From CAZXNF01 sp050741255 (lineage in GTDB: Bacteria; Pseudomonadota; Gammaproteobacteria; Burkholderiales; SG8-41), in contig JBOIEQ010000061.1 of the NCBI GenBank assembly GCA_050741255.1, forward strand, positions 1 to 24,033: 24,033 nt of DNA, given 5' to 3'. A program made the position numbers and the translations under genes. The notes under the pieces are model-generated. The model was not told the DNA's origin. It did no database searches and saw only the letters and a list, made by a program, of their open reading frames with translations. Shown in pieces: positions 1 through 7,045 of the stretch (positions within the stretch are counted from its first letter, which is position 1; every line of letters starts with the position of its first letter).

Positions 1-1
1 G

Positions 2-250
2 TTCATCGGTGCGTACGGCTCGTTCGCCGGGAACGTGGCGCTGGCGTTGCTGGCGCGCGGCGGCGTGTATCTCGCCGGCGGCATCGCGCCGCGTCTCGCG
101 TCCCGGTTCGCGGACGGCGGTTTCATCCGCGCGTTCACCAGCAAGGGGCGCTTCACGGAACTGCTCGCCAAAATTCCCGTGCACATCGTGCGCGAACAGC
201 GGGCGGGGCTCCTCGGCGCGCTGGAAACCGCGCGCCGGCTGCCGGCTTAG
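2..250 (+). CDS. glk: Glucokinase, C-terminal part (5' end outside window)
   Basis: Only the last 82 residues are present. The frame is open from base 2 and ends at TAG 248-250. The visible protein has the hallmark end of the bacterial glucokinase (Glk, ROK-like/hexokinase fold) family: a GGVYLAGGIAPR segment matching the conserved GGV-IAGGI-PR region, then KGRF, then IPVHIV and GLLGA near the C-terminus. Glucokinase phosphorylates glucose with ATP in the cytoplasm. The ATP- and sugar-binding N-terminal motifs lie outside the window, so activity cannot be judged. Its stop codon overlaps the stop of the convergent mobA gene (bases 247-250 shared). Confidence 0.85.
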   Translation, partial: FIGAYGSFAGNVALALLARGGVYLAGGIAPRLASRFADGGFIRAFTSKGRFTELLAKIPVHIVREQRAGLLGALETARRLPA

Positions 251-834
251 GCACGCGCGCTGCCGCCCGCGGCGGCCAGCTCCCCGGCGGTATTGATATT
301 CGAGAACGCGTCCGGCTGATCGTCGAACAGCACCTCCACGACCGGCAGCGTCGTGTACCACGCGTCGATCTTGCGCCCGCCGCCCTCCAGAAACGCGGTC
401 AGCCCGGGCAATACCGATTTCCGGCACAGGCAGAACACGGGATGCGGCTGGTCGCCCGTTTTCGCGACAGCGAGATCGGCGCGATTTTCTTCCAGCGCCG
501 CCTGCAGCCGCACTACCAGATCGGTCGGCAGGAAAGGCGAATCGCAGGGCGCGGTGACCACGAGCCCGTGCGTGGCTTCCGTCAGGCCGCGGTGCAGGCC
601 GGCCAGCGGTCCCGCGAATCCGCCGATGGCGTCCGGGATGACCCGGTGGCCGAACGCCGCGTAGGCATCGAGGTTCTGGTTGGCGTTGACCAGCACCTCG
701 GCCACCTGCGGTGCGAAGCGTTCCAGCACCCACGCCACCATCGGCCGGCCGCGCAGCAGTTGCAGCCCCTTGTCCACGCCGCCCATGCGGCGGCCCTGGC
801 CGCCGGCGAGGATGATTCCTGTCACTGCACACAT
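247..834 (-). CDS. mobA: Molybdenum cofactor guanylyltransferase MobA
   Basis: A 195-residue cytoplasmic enzyme that attaches GMP from GTP to molybdopterin, giving the bis-MGD cofactor used by formate dehydrogenases. The N-terminal nucleotide-binding signature ILAGGQGRRMGGVDKG is intact (residues about 8-23), and a later TAPCDSPFLP segment matches the metal-binding Asp region of the family. Length is normal (about 190-200). An ATG at 834 is chosen because the signature then starts at the usual distance. The frame stays open to 912, but that extension is encoded by an inverted repeat and looks non-genic. It is last in the minus-strand order moaA, fdhD, mobA, and its product is needed by the FdhA encoded 6 kb away. 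Confidence 0.93.
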   Translation of the reverse strand: MCAVTGIILAGGQGRRMGGVDKGLQLLRGRPMVAWVLERFAPQVAEVLVNANQNLDAYAAFGHRVIPDAIGGFAGPLAGLHRGLTEATHGLVVTAPCDSPFLPTDLVVRLQAALEENRADLAVAKTGDQPHPVFCLCRKSVLPGLTAFLEGGGRKIDAWYTTLPVVEVLFDDQPDAFSNINTAGELAAAGGSARA

Positions 835-840
835 TCGATT

Positions 841-947
841 AGCCGCAGAGACGCAGAGGACGCAGAGAAATGAAAATGGAAAAGCATGGATTGCCGCTTC
901 CTCGATAACCAACAGGAGTTCTCTGCGCTCTCAGCGTCTCTGCGGCT
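841..947. repeat. Imperfect inverted repeat filling the mobA-fdhD gap
   Basis: The left arm 841-869 begins AGCCGCAGAGACGC. The right arm 919-947 is its reverse complement with 26 of 29 positions matching, leaving a 49-base centre. The arms are built from repeated GACGCAGAG words. I recall this AGCCGCAGAGACGCAGAG word as a dispersed intergenic repeat in many bacterial genomes, but could not search for it. Its right arm ends on the first base of the fdhD stop codon. It may act as an mRNA hairpin or 3'-end protector between the two genes; no T-tract follows. Confidence 0.75.
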
Positions 948-1750
948 CATTCGTTTTTCTTGAACCGCTGCGCGCCCGTGAACAGCAGGTAGTGCTTGCC
1001 CGTCGCGCGGCCGAACATGGTGATGCCTGTCTGCTGCGCCACTTCGTACCCCATCTGCGTCAGCCCGGAGCGCGAGACCAGGACGGGGATGCCCATCTGC
1101 GCGCACTTGATGACCATTTCCGAAGTCAGACGCCCGGTGGTGTAGAAGGTCTTGTCGCCGCCGTCGAGGCCGTCGAGCCACATCTGGCCGGCGATCGCGT
1201 CCACCGCATTGTGACGGCCGACATCCTCGATGAACATCAGGATCTCGGCGCCGCGGGCAAGTGCGCAGCCGTGCACCGCGCCCGCCTGCTTGTAGATGGT
1301 CTCGAAGCGTCGGACGTTGTCGATCAGCGCGTACAGGGTCGCTTCGGTGATCGCCGCGCCGGCGGGCAGCCGCACGTTGTCGAGATCGGCCATCAGGTCG
1401 CCGAACACCGTGCCCTGGCCGCAGCCGCTGGTGACGGTGCGTTTCTCCATGCGCGCGGAGTAATCGGCGTTCGCTTCGCGCGTCGTGACGGCGACGGCGT
1501 TCACTTCCCAGTCCACCTGCACCGCGGTGATGTCGTCGATGCTGCCGACCAGGCGCTGGTTGCGCAGGTAACCGATGGCCAGCGCCTCGGGCGCCTGGCC
1601 CAGCGTCATCAGGGTGACGATCTCGCGCTTGTCGACGTACAGGGTCAGCGGATGCTCGCCGGCGATGGCCGTCGGCTCGTGCTCGCCTTTCTCGTTCACC
1701 GCGTCGACGGTGAAGGTGGCGGGGCGGGCGGCGTTGGTAAGGAGGGGCAT
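947..1750 (-). CDS. fdhD: Formate dehydrogenase accessory sulfurtransferase FdhD
   Basis: A 267-residue cytoplasmic protein of the FdhD family, which passes sulfur from IscS to the bis-MGD cofactor so that formate dehydrogenase becomes active. Supporting motifs are EHPLTLYVD (near residue 32), FIEDVGRHNAVD, and TTGRLTSEMVIKC followed by VSRSGLT, all typical of FdhD. The catalytic loop reads TSGCGQGT with Cys110. The second Cys found three residues later in E. coli FdhD is replaced by Gly. The start at 1750 (Met-Pro-Leu-Leu) is preferred, because an upstream extension would be coded by an inverted repeat. It sits between moaA and mobA, consistent with a cofactor-supply group for the neighbouring formate dehydrogenase. 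Confidence 0.93.
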   Translation of the reverse strand: MPLLTNAARPATFTVDAVNEKGEHEPTAIAGEHPLTLYVDKREIVTLMTLGQAPEALAIGYLRNQRLVGSIDDITAVQVDWEVNAVAVTTREANADYSARMEKRTVTSGCGQGTVFGDLMADLDNVRLPAGAAITEATLYALIDNVRRFETIYKQAGAVHGCALARGAEILMFIEDVGRHNAVDAIAGQMWLDGLDGGDKTFYTTGRLTSEMVIKCAQMGIPVLVSRSGLTQMGYEVAQQTGITMFGRATGKHYLLFTGAQRFKKNE

Positions 1751-1754
1751 AAGT

Positions 1755-1853
1755 GCGGGATTAGGGATTCGGGATTGGGGATTGGAAATCAAAACCGGCG
1801 CGCCCGTTCTTGCTGCTGGTTTCTAATCCCCAATCCCGAATCTCAAATCCCGC
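1755..1853. repeat. Imperfect inverted repeat filling the fdhD-moaA gap
   Basis: The left arm 1755-1786 (starts GCGGGATTAGGGATTCGGG) and the right arm 1822-1853 match as reverse complements at 29 of 32 positions around a 35-base centre. The arms consist of GGGATT words, a pattern I associate with intergenic repeats in gammaproteobacteria such as Xanthomonas relatives (recollection, not checked). It takes up nearly all of the gap between fdhD and moaA. Confidence 0.75.
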
Positions 1854-1855
1854 TT

Positions 1856-2893
1856 CTAGCCTCCGATGTACGACATTTCCACTTTTTTCCACTGCGCGGT
1901 TTCGGCGGTCCGCAGTTCGGAATAGCGGTCTTCGCGCGCGCGCCAGACGGTCTGGATGCGGCGGATGATGTCCTCGTCGGTGGCGCCGTTGCGCAGCAGC
2001 GTCCTCACGTCGTGGCCCTCGGTCGCGAACAGGCAGGTGTAGAGGCTGCCTTCGGTGGACAGGCGCAGCCGCGTGCAGTCGCGGCAGAAGGCCTGCGTGA
2101 CGGAGGCGATGACGCCGATCTCGCCGCTGCCGTCGCGGTAGCGCCAGCGCTCGGCCACTTCACCGCGGTACTGCGCCACGGCCGGTTCGAGCGGAAATTC
2201 GGCGCCGATCATGTCGACGATCTCGCGGGCGGTGACGACATCGTCCATGCGCCAGCCGTTGGTGGCGCCGACGTCCATGTATTCGATGAAGCGCAGGATG
2301 TGGCCGCTGCCCTTGAAGTGGCGGGCCATCGCAAGGATGCCGTGGTCGTTTACGCCGCGCTTGACGACCATGTTGATCTTGACCGGCGCGAGACCCGCGG
2401 CGGCGGCGGCCTCGATGCCCTCGAGTACCTTTGCGACCGGGTAGTCGGCGTCGTTCATCGCCTTGAAGGTCGGGTCGTCCAGCGCATCGAGGCTGACGGT
2501 AATGCGTTTGAGGCCCGCGGCCTTGAGCGCCACCGCCTTCTTCGCCAGCAGCGAGCCGTTGGTCGTCAGCGTGAGGTCGAGCCCGGGGATTTCCGCGAGC
2601 ACGGCGACCAGCCTTTCCAGGTCGCGCCGCACCAGCGGTTCACCGCCCGTGAGACGGATCTTCTCGACGCCGAGGCCGTGGAACAGGCGCGCGAGGCGGG
2701 CGATTTCCTCGAAGGTGAGCAGCGCGCCGTGTTCGAGGAACTGGTAGTCCTTGCCGAACACCGCGCGTGGCATGCAGTAGACGCAGCGGAAGTTGCAGCG
2801 ATCGGTCACCGAGATGCGCAGGTCGCGCAGCGGCCGGCCGAGGCGGTCGGTGAGCACGGGCAGGGCAGTGATGGATGCGGACGCGGCGGACAT
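1856..2893 (-). CDS. moaA: GTP 3',8-cyclase MoaA (radical SAM)
   Basis: A 345-residue enzyme catalysing, with MoaC, the first step of molybdopterin synthesis: radical conversion of GTP to 3',8-cyclo-GTP. The N-terminal radical SAM motif is CNFRCVYC (Cys33, Cys37, Cys40), preceded by RISVTDR. A GGEPL S-adenosylmethionine-binding segment follows. The C-terminal cluster ligands are seen in FCRDCTRLR and YTCLF, and the protein ends in the Gly-Gly tail typical of MoaA. The ATG at 2893 puts the Cys motif at the normal position; an upstream in-frame start at 2944 is less likely. It is the first gene of the minus-strand cofactor group and is divergent from the formate dehydrogenase locus. Confidence 0.96.
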   Translation of the reverse strand: MSAASASITALPVLTDRLGRPLRDLRISVTDRCNFRCVYCMPRAVFGKDYQFLEHGALLTFEEIARLARLFHGLGVEKIRLTGGEPLVRRDLERLVAVLAEIPGLDLTLTTNGSLLAKKAVALKAAGLKRITVSLDALDDPTFKAMNDADYPVAKVLEGIEAAAAAGLAPVKINMVVKRGVNDHGILAMARHFKGSGHILRFIEYMDVGATNGWRMDDVVTAREIVDMIGAEFPLEPAVAQYRGEVAERWRYRDGSGEIGVIASVTQAFCRDCTRLRLSTEGSLYTCLFATEGHDVRTLLRNGATDEDIIRRIQTVWRAREDRYSELRTAETAQWKKVEMSYIGG

Positions 2894-3006
2894 CCCGCCA
2901 TTATCGGGGAGGGCACCCGGCGGGGCAACCGAACCCCTCGCCAAATCAATGATTTGAAAGCGGGTTTGTTGCGGGCCGTGGAAGCCCGGCGCACAATCCC
3001 GCCCGC

Positions 3007-3501
3007 ATGGATGTCATCCTGAACCCCTGTCGCATGGCCGTGATCATGGCGCGCCGCACCCTCAACAATCGCTGGGCCAGCGAACAGTGGGAGGCGAAAG
3101 GCGCGGTGCTGGACGAGGCCGCGCCCGGCGATGCGCTCGTGCCGGGCGGGCAGTTGATGGTCACGCATGCCAACGGCGAGGACTATCTGTTCCGGGGCCT
3201 GGCAGTGAAACTCGAGCGCGAGGAAGCCGTGGGCTACTACCTCAACCTGACATCGGACGCACCGAAATTATTCGTGCTCTGGCGCATGCGGGATGCGCGG
3301 GCGACACCCGAGCATGTCACCGTCAGCTATAACGAGGGCACGCGCTGGGCCGACGGCGGTGAACAGGTGGATGGCGTGCCGCTGCCGCTGGAGCTCACGC
3401 CGTGGATGGCGGACTTTGTGGAACGCCATTACAAGCCCGAGCCGAAGAAAGCGGGGCGCTACGCCAGCAACAAGGACCGCACCCGGTCGGGCCGTGAATG
3501 A
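3007..3501 (+). CDS. DUF3305 domain protein of the formate dehydrogenase locus
   Basis: A 164-residue protein with the recognisable DUF3305 pattern: a VIMARR-LNNRWASEQW start, YLFRGLAVKLEREEAVGYYLNL in the middle, and PKLFVLWRM with SYNE after it. The function is unknown. It is known to travel with DUF3306 and polyferredoxin genes beside formate dehydrogenase operons in proteobacteria. The start at 3007 is the first ATG; Met codons at 3034 and 3046 are alternatives, and none has a clear ribosome site. Its stop overlaps the next start (ATGA, 3498-3501), indicating translational coupling. No signal peptide or membrane segment is visible. Confidence 0.8.
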   Translation: MDVILNPCRMAVIMARRTLNNRWASEQWEAKGAVLDEAAPGDALVPGGQLMVTHANGEDYLFRGLAVKLEREEAVGYYLNLTSDAPKLFVLWRMRDARATPEHVTVSYNEGTRWADGGEQVDGVPLPLELTPWMADFVERHYKPEPKKAGRYASNKDRTRSGRE

Positions 3502-3998
3502 GCGAGCCCAAGGACAATATTCTCTCGCGCTGGTCGCAGCGCAAGGTGCAGGCGCGCGAAGCCGAGCGGGCCGCGCCCCCGCCGGCACCGTCGGACGCTG
3601 GCCCCCCTGAAGCGACCGAACTGCCGCCGCTGGAATCCCTGACGCCGGAATCGGACTTCAGCGCCTTCCTGCGGCCGGACGTCGATCCCGCGCTGCGTCG
3701 TGCCGCGCTGGGCAAACTGTTCAGCGATCCGCGCTTCAATACGCTGGACGGGCTGGACACCTACATCGGCGATTACACCCTGGCCGATCCCCTGCCCGAG
3801 GGCATGCTGGAAAAGCTCGCGCACTGGCAGAACATCCTTGCCACCCAGTCGCCGCCCGAGGAAACCGCCGATGAGGCCGCTGCCTTGTCTGCGCCAGAAA
3901 TGGTGCAACCGCTGACGGACGGCAACGCGAGTCCGCCGGTGTCGGTAACGGAACCTGTCGCCGTATCCCGCCCCGCAGAAGGAAACCAGACTTCATGA
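3498..3998 (+). CDS. DUF3306 domain protein of the formate dehydrogenase locus
   Basis: A 166-residue, Pro/Ala/Glu-rich soluble protein of the DUF3306 family. The N-terminus ILSRWSQRK and the central part DFSAFL, then RRAALGKLFSDPRFN and DGLDTYIGDY (residues about 53-95), are the family landmarks. The C-terminal third is low-complexity and probably disordered. Its function is not known; the family pairs with DUF3305 beside formate dehydrogenase genes. It overlaps both neighbours by ATGA (3498-3501 and 3995-3998), so the three genes are read as one translationally coupled unit. Confidence 0.8.
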   Translation: MSEPKDNILSRWSQRKVQAREAERAAPPPAPSDAGPPEATELPPLESLTPESDFSAFLRPDVDPALRRAALGKLFSDPRFNTLDGLDTYIGDYTLADPLPEGMLEKLAHWQNILATQSPPEETADEAAALSAPEMVQPLTDGNASPPVSVTEPVAVSRPAEGNQTS

Positions 3999-6070
3999 GC
4001 CGGCGCGTCCTCGTCTGCAACTGCAATCGCACCATGACGGTGGCGGCCAGCGACATCGCCGGCGTGGCCGGCAGTGAAGGTGCGCTGCCGGTGGCGAGCG
4101 AGTTGTGCCGCCGCCAGGTGTCGCAGTTCGAGGCCGCGGCCAAGTCCGGTGACGACCTGTGGGTCGGCTGCACGCAGGAAGCGCCCCTGTTCACCGAGCT
4201 GCACGCCCAGTCCGCGGCCAGTGGGCGGCTCGCGTTCTTCAACATCCGCGAACAGGCCGGCTGGTCGACGGAGGGGGCGGCGAGCGGACCCAAGCAGGCG
4301 GCACTGGTGGCGGCGGCGCTGCTGCCCGATCCCGCGCCGGCGCAGACCGTCAGCTACCGTTCGGAAGGGGCGCTGCTGATCGTCGGACCGCTCGACACCA
4401 GCGTGGCCTGGGCCGCCCGGCTCGCGGACCAACTTGACGTTGCGGTGCTGGCCACGGACCGCCAGGGCGATCTCCCGTCGACGCGGCGCTACCCGGTGTG
4501 GGCGGGCCGGGACGTTGCCCTCACGGGCTATCTCGGCGCTTTCACCGCGACCTGGCGGCAGGGCAACCCGATCGATCTCGAGGTGTGCACGCGCTGCAAC
4601 GCCTGCGTGCGCGCCTGTCCCGAGCAGGCCATCGACTTTTCGTATCAGATCGACCTCGACAAGTGCAAAGGACACCGTGCCTGCGTCAAGGCTTGCGGCG
4701 ACATCGGCGCCATCGACTTTGCGCGTGAGGACGCGCCGCGCACTGAATCCTTCGATCTGGTGCTTGATCTGTCGACGGTGCCGCTGATCCGGGCCGCGCA
4801 GCCTCCGCAGGGCTACTTCGCGCCGGGCCGCGACTCGCTGGCACAGGCGCTGGCCGCGCGCGAGGCCACCGTGCTGGTCGGCGAATTCGAAAAGCCGAAG
4901 TACTTCGCCTACAACGAGAAGATCTGCGCGCACGGCCGCTCGGGCATCACCGGTTGCACGCGGTGCATCGACGTCTGCTCGACCGGCGCCATCCGCAGCG
5001 ACGGCAACCGCGTCGCGGTCGAGCCGCATCTCTGCATGGGCTGCGGCGGCTGCGCCACGGTCTGCCCGTCCGGCGCGATGACCCACGTCTATCCACCGGT
5101 AGCTGATCTGGGCGCGCGCGTGAAGGCGCTGCTTGCCGCCTACCTCGCGGCTGGCGGCAAGGACGCCTGCGTCCTCGTGCACGATGGCGGGGAGGGCAAG
5201 GCGCTCCTCGCGCAACTGGGCCGCGGCGGCAGAGGGCTGCCGGCCCGTGTCATCCCGCTGGAAGTGGTGCACGTGGCCAGTGTCGGCCTGGACACGATGC
5301 TGGGCGCGCTGGCGCTCGGCGCGGTGCAGGTCGCCGTGCTCGCGACGCCGGCACTGGACCCCGCTTATCGCGTCGCGCTGGCACGGGAAATGGCGACCGG
5401 CGGCGAAATCCTCGCCGGCCTCGGCTATGCAGGCGGCCATCTGGTGCTCCTGAACGCAGGGGAGAGCCCGGCGCTGGAACAGGCGCTGTGGGGCATGGTG
5501 CCCGCCCGGGGGCTGCCGCCCACGACCTTCCGTCCGGTCAACGAAAAGCGGCGCACGCTCGATGTGGTGTTCGAGCATCTGTTGCGCCACGCCCCCGCGC
5601 CTGCGGAGGTGTTGGCTTTGTCCGCCGGCGCGGCTTACGGCCAGGTCGTGGTGGACAAGGCCCTGTGCACCCTGTGCATGGCCTGCATCGGCGCCTGTCC
5701 CGAGGGCGCGCTGCTGGACGGCGGTGACCGGCCGCAGTTGCGCTTTACCGAACGCAGCTGCGTGCAGTGCGGGCTGTGCGCCAGCACCTGCCCCGAAGAC
5801 GCCATCCGGCTGGTGCCGCGCCTCAACCTCGCGGCGGAGGCGCTGCGGCCGGTCACGCTGAACGAGGACCAGCCCTTCCACTGCGTCCGCTGCGGCAAGC
5901 CGTACGCCACCCATCGCATGATCGAAAACATGACGGGCAGGCTCAAGGCCCATTCGATGTTTGCCGATCCGAAGGCCCTGGCGCGGCTCAGCATGTGCGG
6001 AGACTGCCGAGTCGTGGACATGTTCAGCGACGAACGCCAAGCCAAGATCTCCGACATCCCGAAATCCTGA
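3995..6070 (+). CDS. Large polyferredoxin (six 4Fe-4S motifs)
   Basis: A 691-residue cytoplasmic iron-sulfur protein. Three ferredoxin pairs are visible. The first is Cys198-201-204-208 with Cys224-230-234. The second begins at Cys311-321-324-328 and continues with LCMGCGGCATVC. The third is Cys558-561-564-568 with Cys589-592-595-599. A short Cys-rich start (VCNCNR), a CVRCGKPY motif and a final MCGDC could bind a further metal. Residues about 370-480 have no Cys-rich motif and resemble the small flavoprotein or delta-subunit-like domains of electron-transfer complexes (weak). It follows DUF3306 with a 4-base overlap. A role in electron transfer or cofactor assembly for formate dehydrogenase is inferred from context only. 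Confidence 0.85.
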   Translation: MSRRVLVCNCNRTMTVAASDIAGVAGSEGALPVASELCRRQVSQFEAAAKSGDDLWVGCTQEAPLFTELHAQSAASGRLAFFNIREQAGWSTEGAASGPKQAALVAAALLPDPAPAQTVSYRSEGALLIVGPLDTSVAWAARLADQLDVAVLATDRQGDLPSTRRYPVWAGRDVALTGYLGAFTATWRQGNPIDLEVCTRCNACVRACPEQAIDFSYQIDLDKCKGHRACVKACGDIGAIDFAREDAPRTESFDLVLDLSTVPLIRAAQPPQGYFAPGRDSLAQALAAREATVLVGEFEKPKYFAYNEKICAHGRSGITGCTRCIDVCSTGAIRSDGNRVAVEPHLCMGCGGCATVCPSGAMTHVYPPVADLGARVKALLAAYLAAGGKDACVLVHDGGEGKALLAQLGRGGRGLPARVIPLEVVHVASVGLDTMLGALALGAVQVAVLATPALDPAYRVALAREMATGGEILAGLGYAGGHLVLLNAGESPALEQALWGMVPARGLPPTTFRPVNEKRRTLDVVFEHLLRHAPAPAEVLALSAGAAYGQVVVDKALCTLCMACIGACPEGALLDGGDRPQLRFTERSCVQCGLCASTCPEDAIRLVPRLNLAAEALRPVTLNEDQPFHCVRCGKPYATHRMIENMTGRLKAHSMFADPKALARLSMCGDCRVVDMFSDERQAKISDIPKS

Positions 6071-6127
6071 ATGTGCTTTGCTGCGCTGCAATGTATTTCC
6101 GCATTGCGTCAATCCGTCACACAAACG

Positions 6128-6156
6128 TGGCTTTCGTGAACGGGCCTCGCTAGAAT
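6128..6156 (+). promoter_or_regulatory. Possible sigma70 promoter before the fdh operon
   Basis: In the 114-base gap before the chaperone gene there is a good -10-like hexamer TAGAAT (6151-6156). The hexamer 17 bases upstream, TGGCTT (6128-6133), is only a weak -35. It would give a transcript with a short leader of about 20 bases. This is a candidate only. Confidence 0.3.
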
Positions 6157-6184
6157 CATTCGCGCAAGTCTCACATTGCATCCC

Positions 6185-6823
6185 ATGAGCGTAGCCGCGG
6201 CAATATCGCCTGCATCTGCCAAGCTCTTCGTGGCGCCCGAAGACGGGGCGCGCGCCGACCTTTACGCGCTGATCAGCGCCCTGTTTTTCTCTCCTCCCAA
6301 TGCCGCTCTGCTCGCCGCCATTGCGCGCAGCGATGTCGTCGGCCCGTCGTCCGACAGCGCGCTGGGCAGCGCCTGGCGCGCCCTGCAGGAAGCCTCCGCC
6401 GGTACCGCCCCGGAAACGGCCGCCCGCGAATTCGAGCAGGGCTTCGTCAGCGCGGGCCTCGCGCGGATTCCGCTGCATGCGACCTACTACACCGCGAAAA
6501 GCGGCGACCAGGAACCGATGGTGCAGTTGCTGCACGCGCTCGGCGGGCTGGGCATCGCGAAACGCGCGCCCGTGGCGGAAACCGAAGACCACCTGTCGGC
6601 CCTGTGCGATGTGATGCGCCTGCTGGTCGCTGGCGATGCCGTGCGGGCACCGCAGGCCCTCGCGGTCCAGCGGGAATTTTTCGAACAGCAACTCGCGCCC
6701 TGGTACGACACGCTGCGTATGGCCATCGCGGCCGCGGAAGACCTGCGTTTTTACGGCGCGGTGGCCGCCCTGATGGGTGAATTTTTCGACCTCGAACGCC
6801 AAAGTTTTGAAATCGACGACTGA
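6185..6823 (+). CDS. TorD/DmsD-family chaperone for formate dehydrogenase
   Basis: A 212-residue all-helical cytoplasmic protein of the TorD/DmsD family, redox-enzyme maturation proteins that bind Tat signal peptides of molybdoenzymes and hold them until cofactor insertion. Visible family features are an N-terminal RADLYALISALFFSPP helix, the ETEDHLSALCDVM helix carrying the E--DHL signature, and QREFFEQQLAPWYDTL. The ATG at 6185 is chosen; a TTG at 6176 is an alternative. It opens the run of genes that contains FdhA, its probable client. No strong Shine-Dalgarno is seen. Confidence 0.85.
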   Translation: MSVAAAISPASAKLFVAPEDGARADLYALISALFFSPPNAALLAAIARSDVVGPSSDSALGSAWRALQEASAGTAPETAAREFEQGFVSAGLARIPLHATYYTAKSGDQEPMVQLLHALGGLGIAKRAPVAETEDHLSALCDVMRLLVAGDAVRAPQALAVQREFFEQQLAPWYDTLRMAIAAAEDLRFYGAVAALMGEFFDLERQSFEIDD

Positions 6824-6839
6824 TCAACGGAGGATGGCC

Positions 6840-7028
6840 ATGTCCGCTGCAAATCCCAACCGCAGGAAGTTCTTCGCCGCTGCCGCCGCCGGGAGCGCGG
6901 TGGCCGTGGGGGCCGCCATCGTCGGCAAGCCGGAAGCGCCGCCGCCCGCGAAAGCATCCAAGGCCGCGGGCAAGGGCTACCGCGTGACCGAACACATCCG
7001 CAACTACTACCGCACCGCCAAGGTCTAG
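6840..7028 (+). CDS. Small Tat-signal protein of the formate dehydrogenase region
   Basis: A 62-residue protein starting with a twin-arginine signal (NRRKFF, then an Ala/Gly/Val-rich hydrophobic stretch) and a short tail containing GYRVTEHIRNYYRTAKV. This matches the known small family of formate-dehydrogenase-region Tat targets. The ATG at 6840 has GGAGG at 6829-6833 with six bases between. The in-frame ATG at 6834 abuts the ribosome site and is unlikely. It sits 17 bases before fdhA. Its role is not known; a small subunit or maturation partner of the periplasmic enzyme is an inference. Confidence 0.85.
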   Translation: MSAANPNRRKFFAAAAAGSAVAVGAAIVGKPEAPPPAKASKAAGKGYRVTEHIRNYYRTAKV

Positions 7029-7045
7029 GCCGGGAGAACCGCATC

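Noticed and set aside
680..3022. Long plus-strand frame (about 780 codons) opposite mobA, fdhD and moaA
   Set aside because: It runs through three well-supported minus-strand genes and two inverted repeats; composition is that of antisense frames in GC-rich DNA.
3773..6802. Very long open frame (about 1009 codons) on the minus strand opposite the polyferredoxin and chaperone genes
   Set aside because: Arg/His/Ala-rich translation without motifs; it is a shadow of GC-rich codon bias in genes with clear families on the plus strand.
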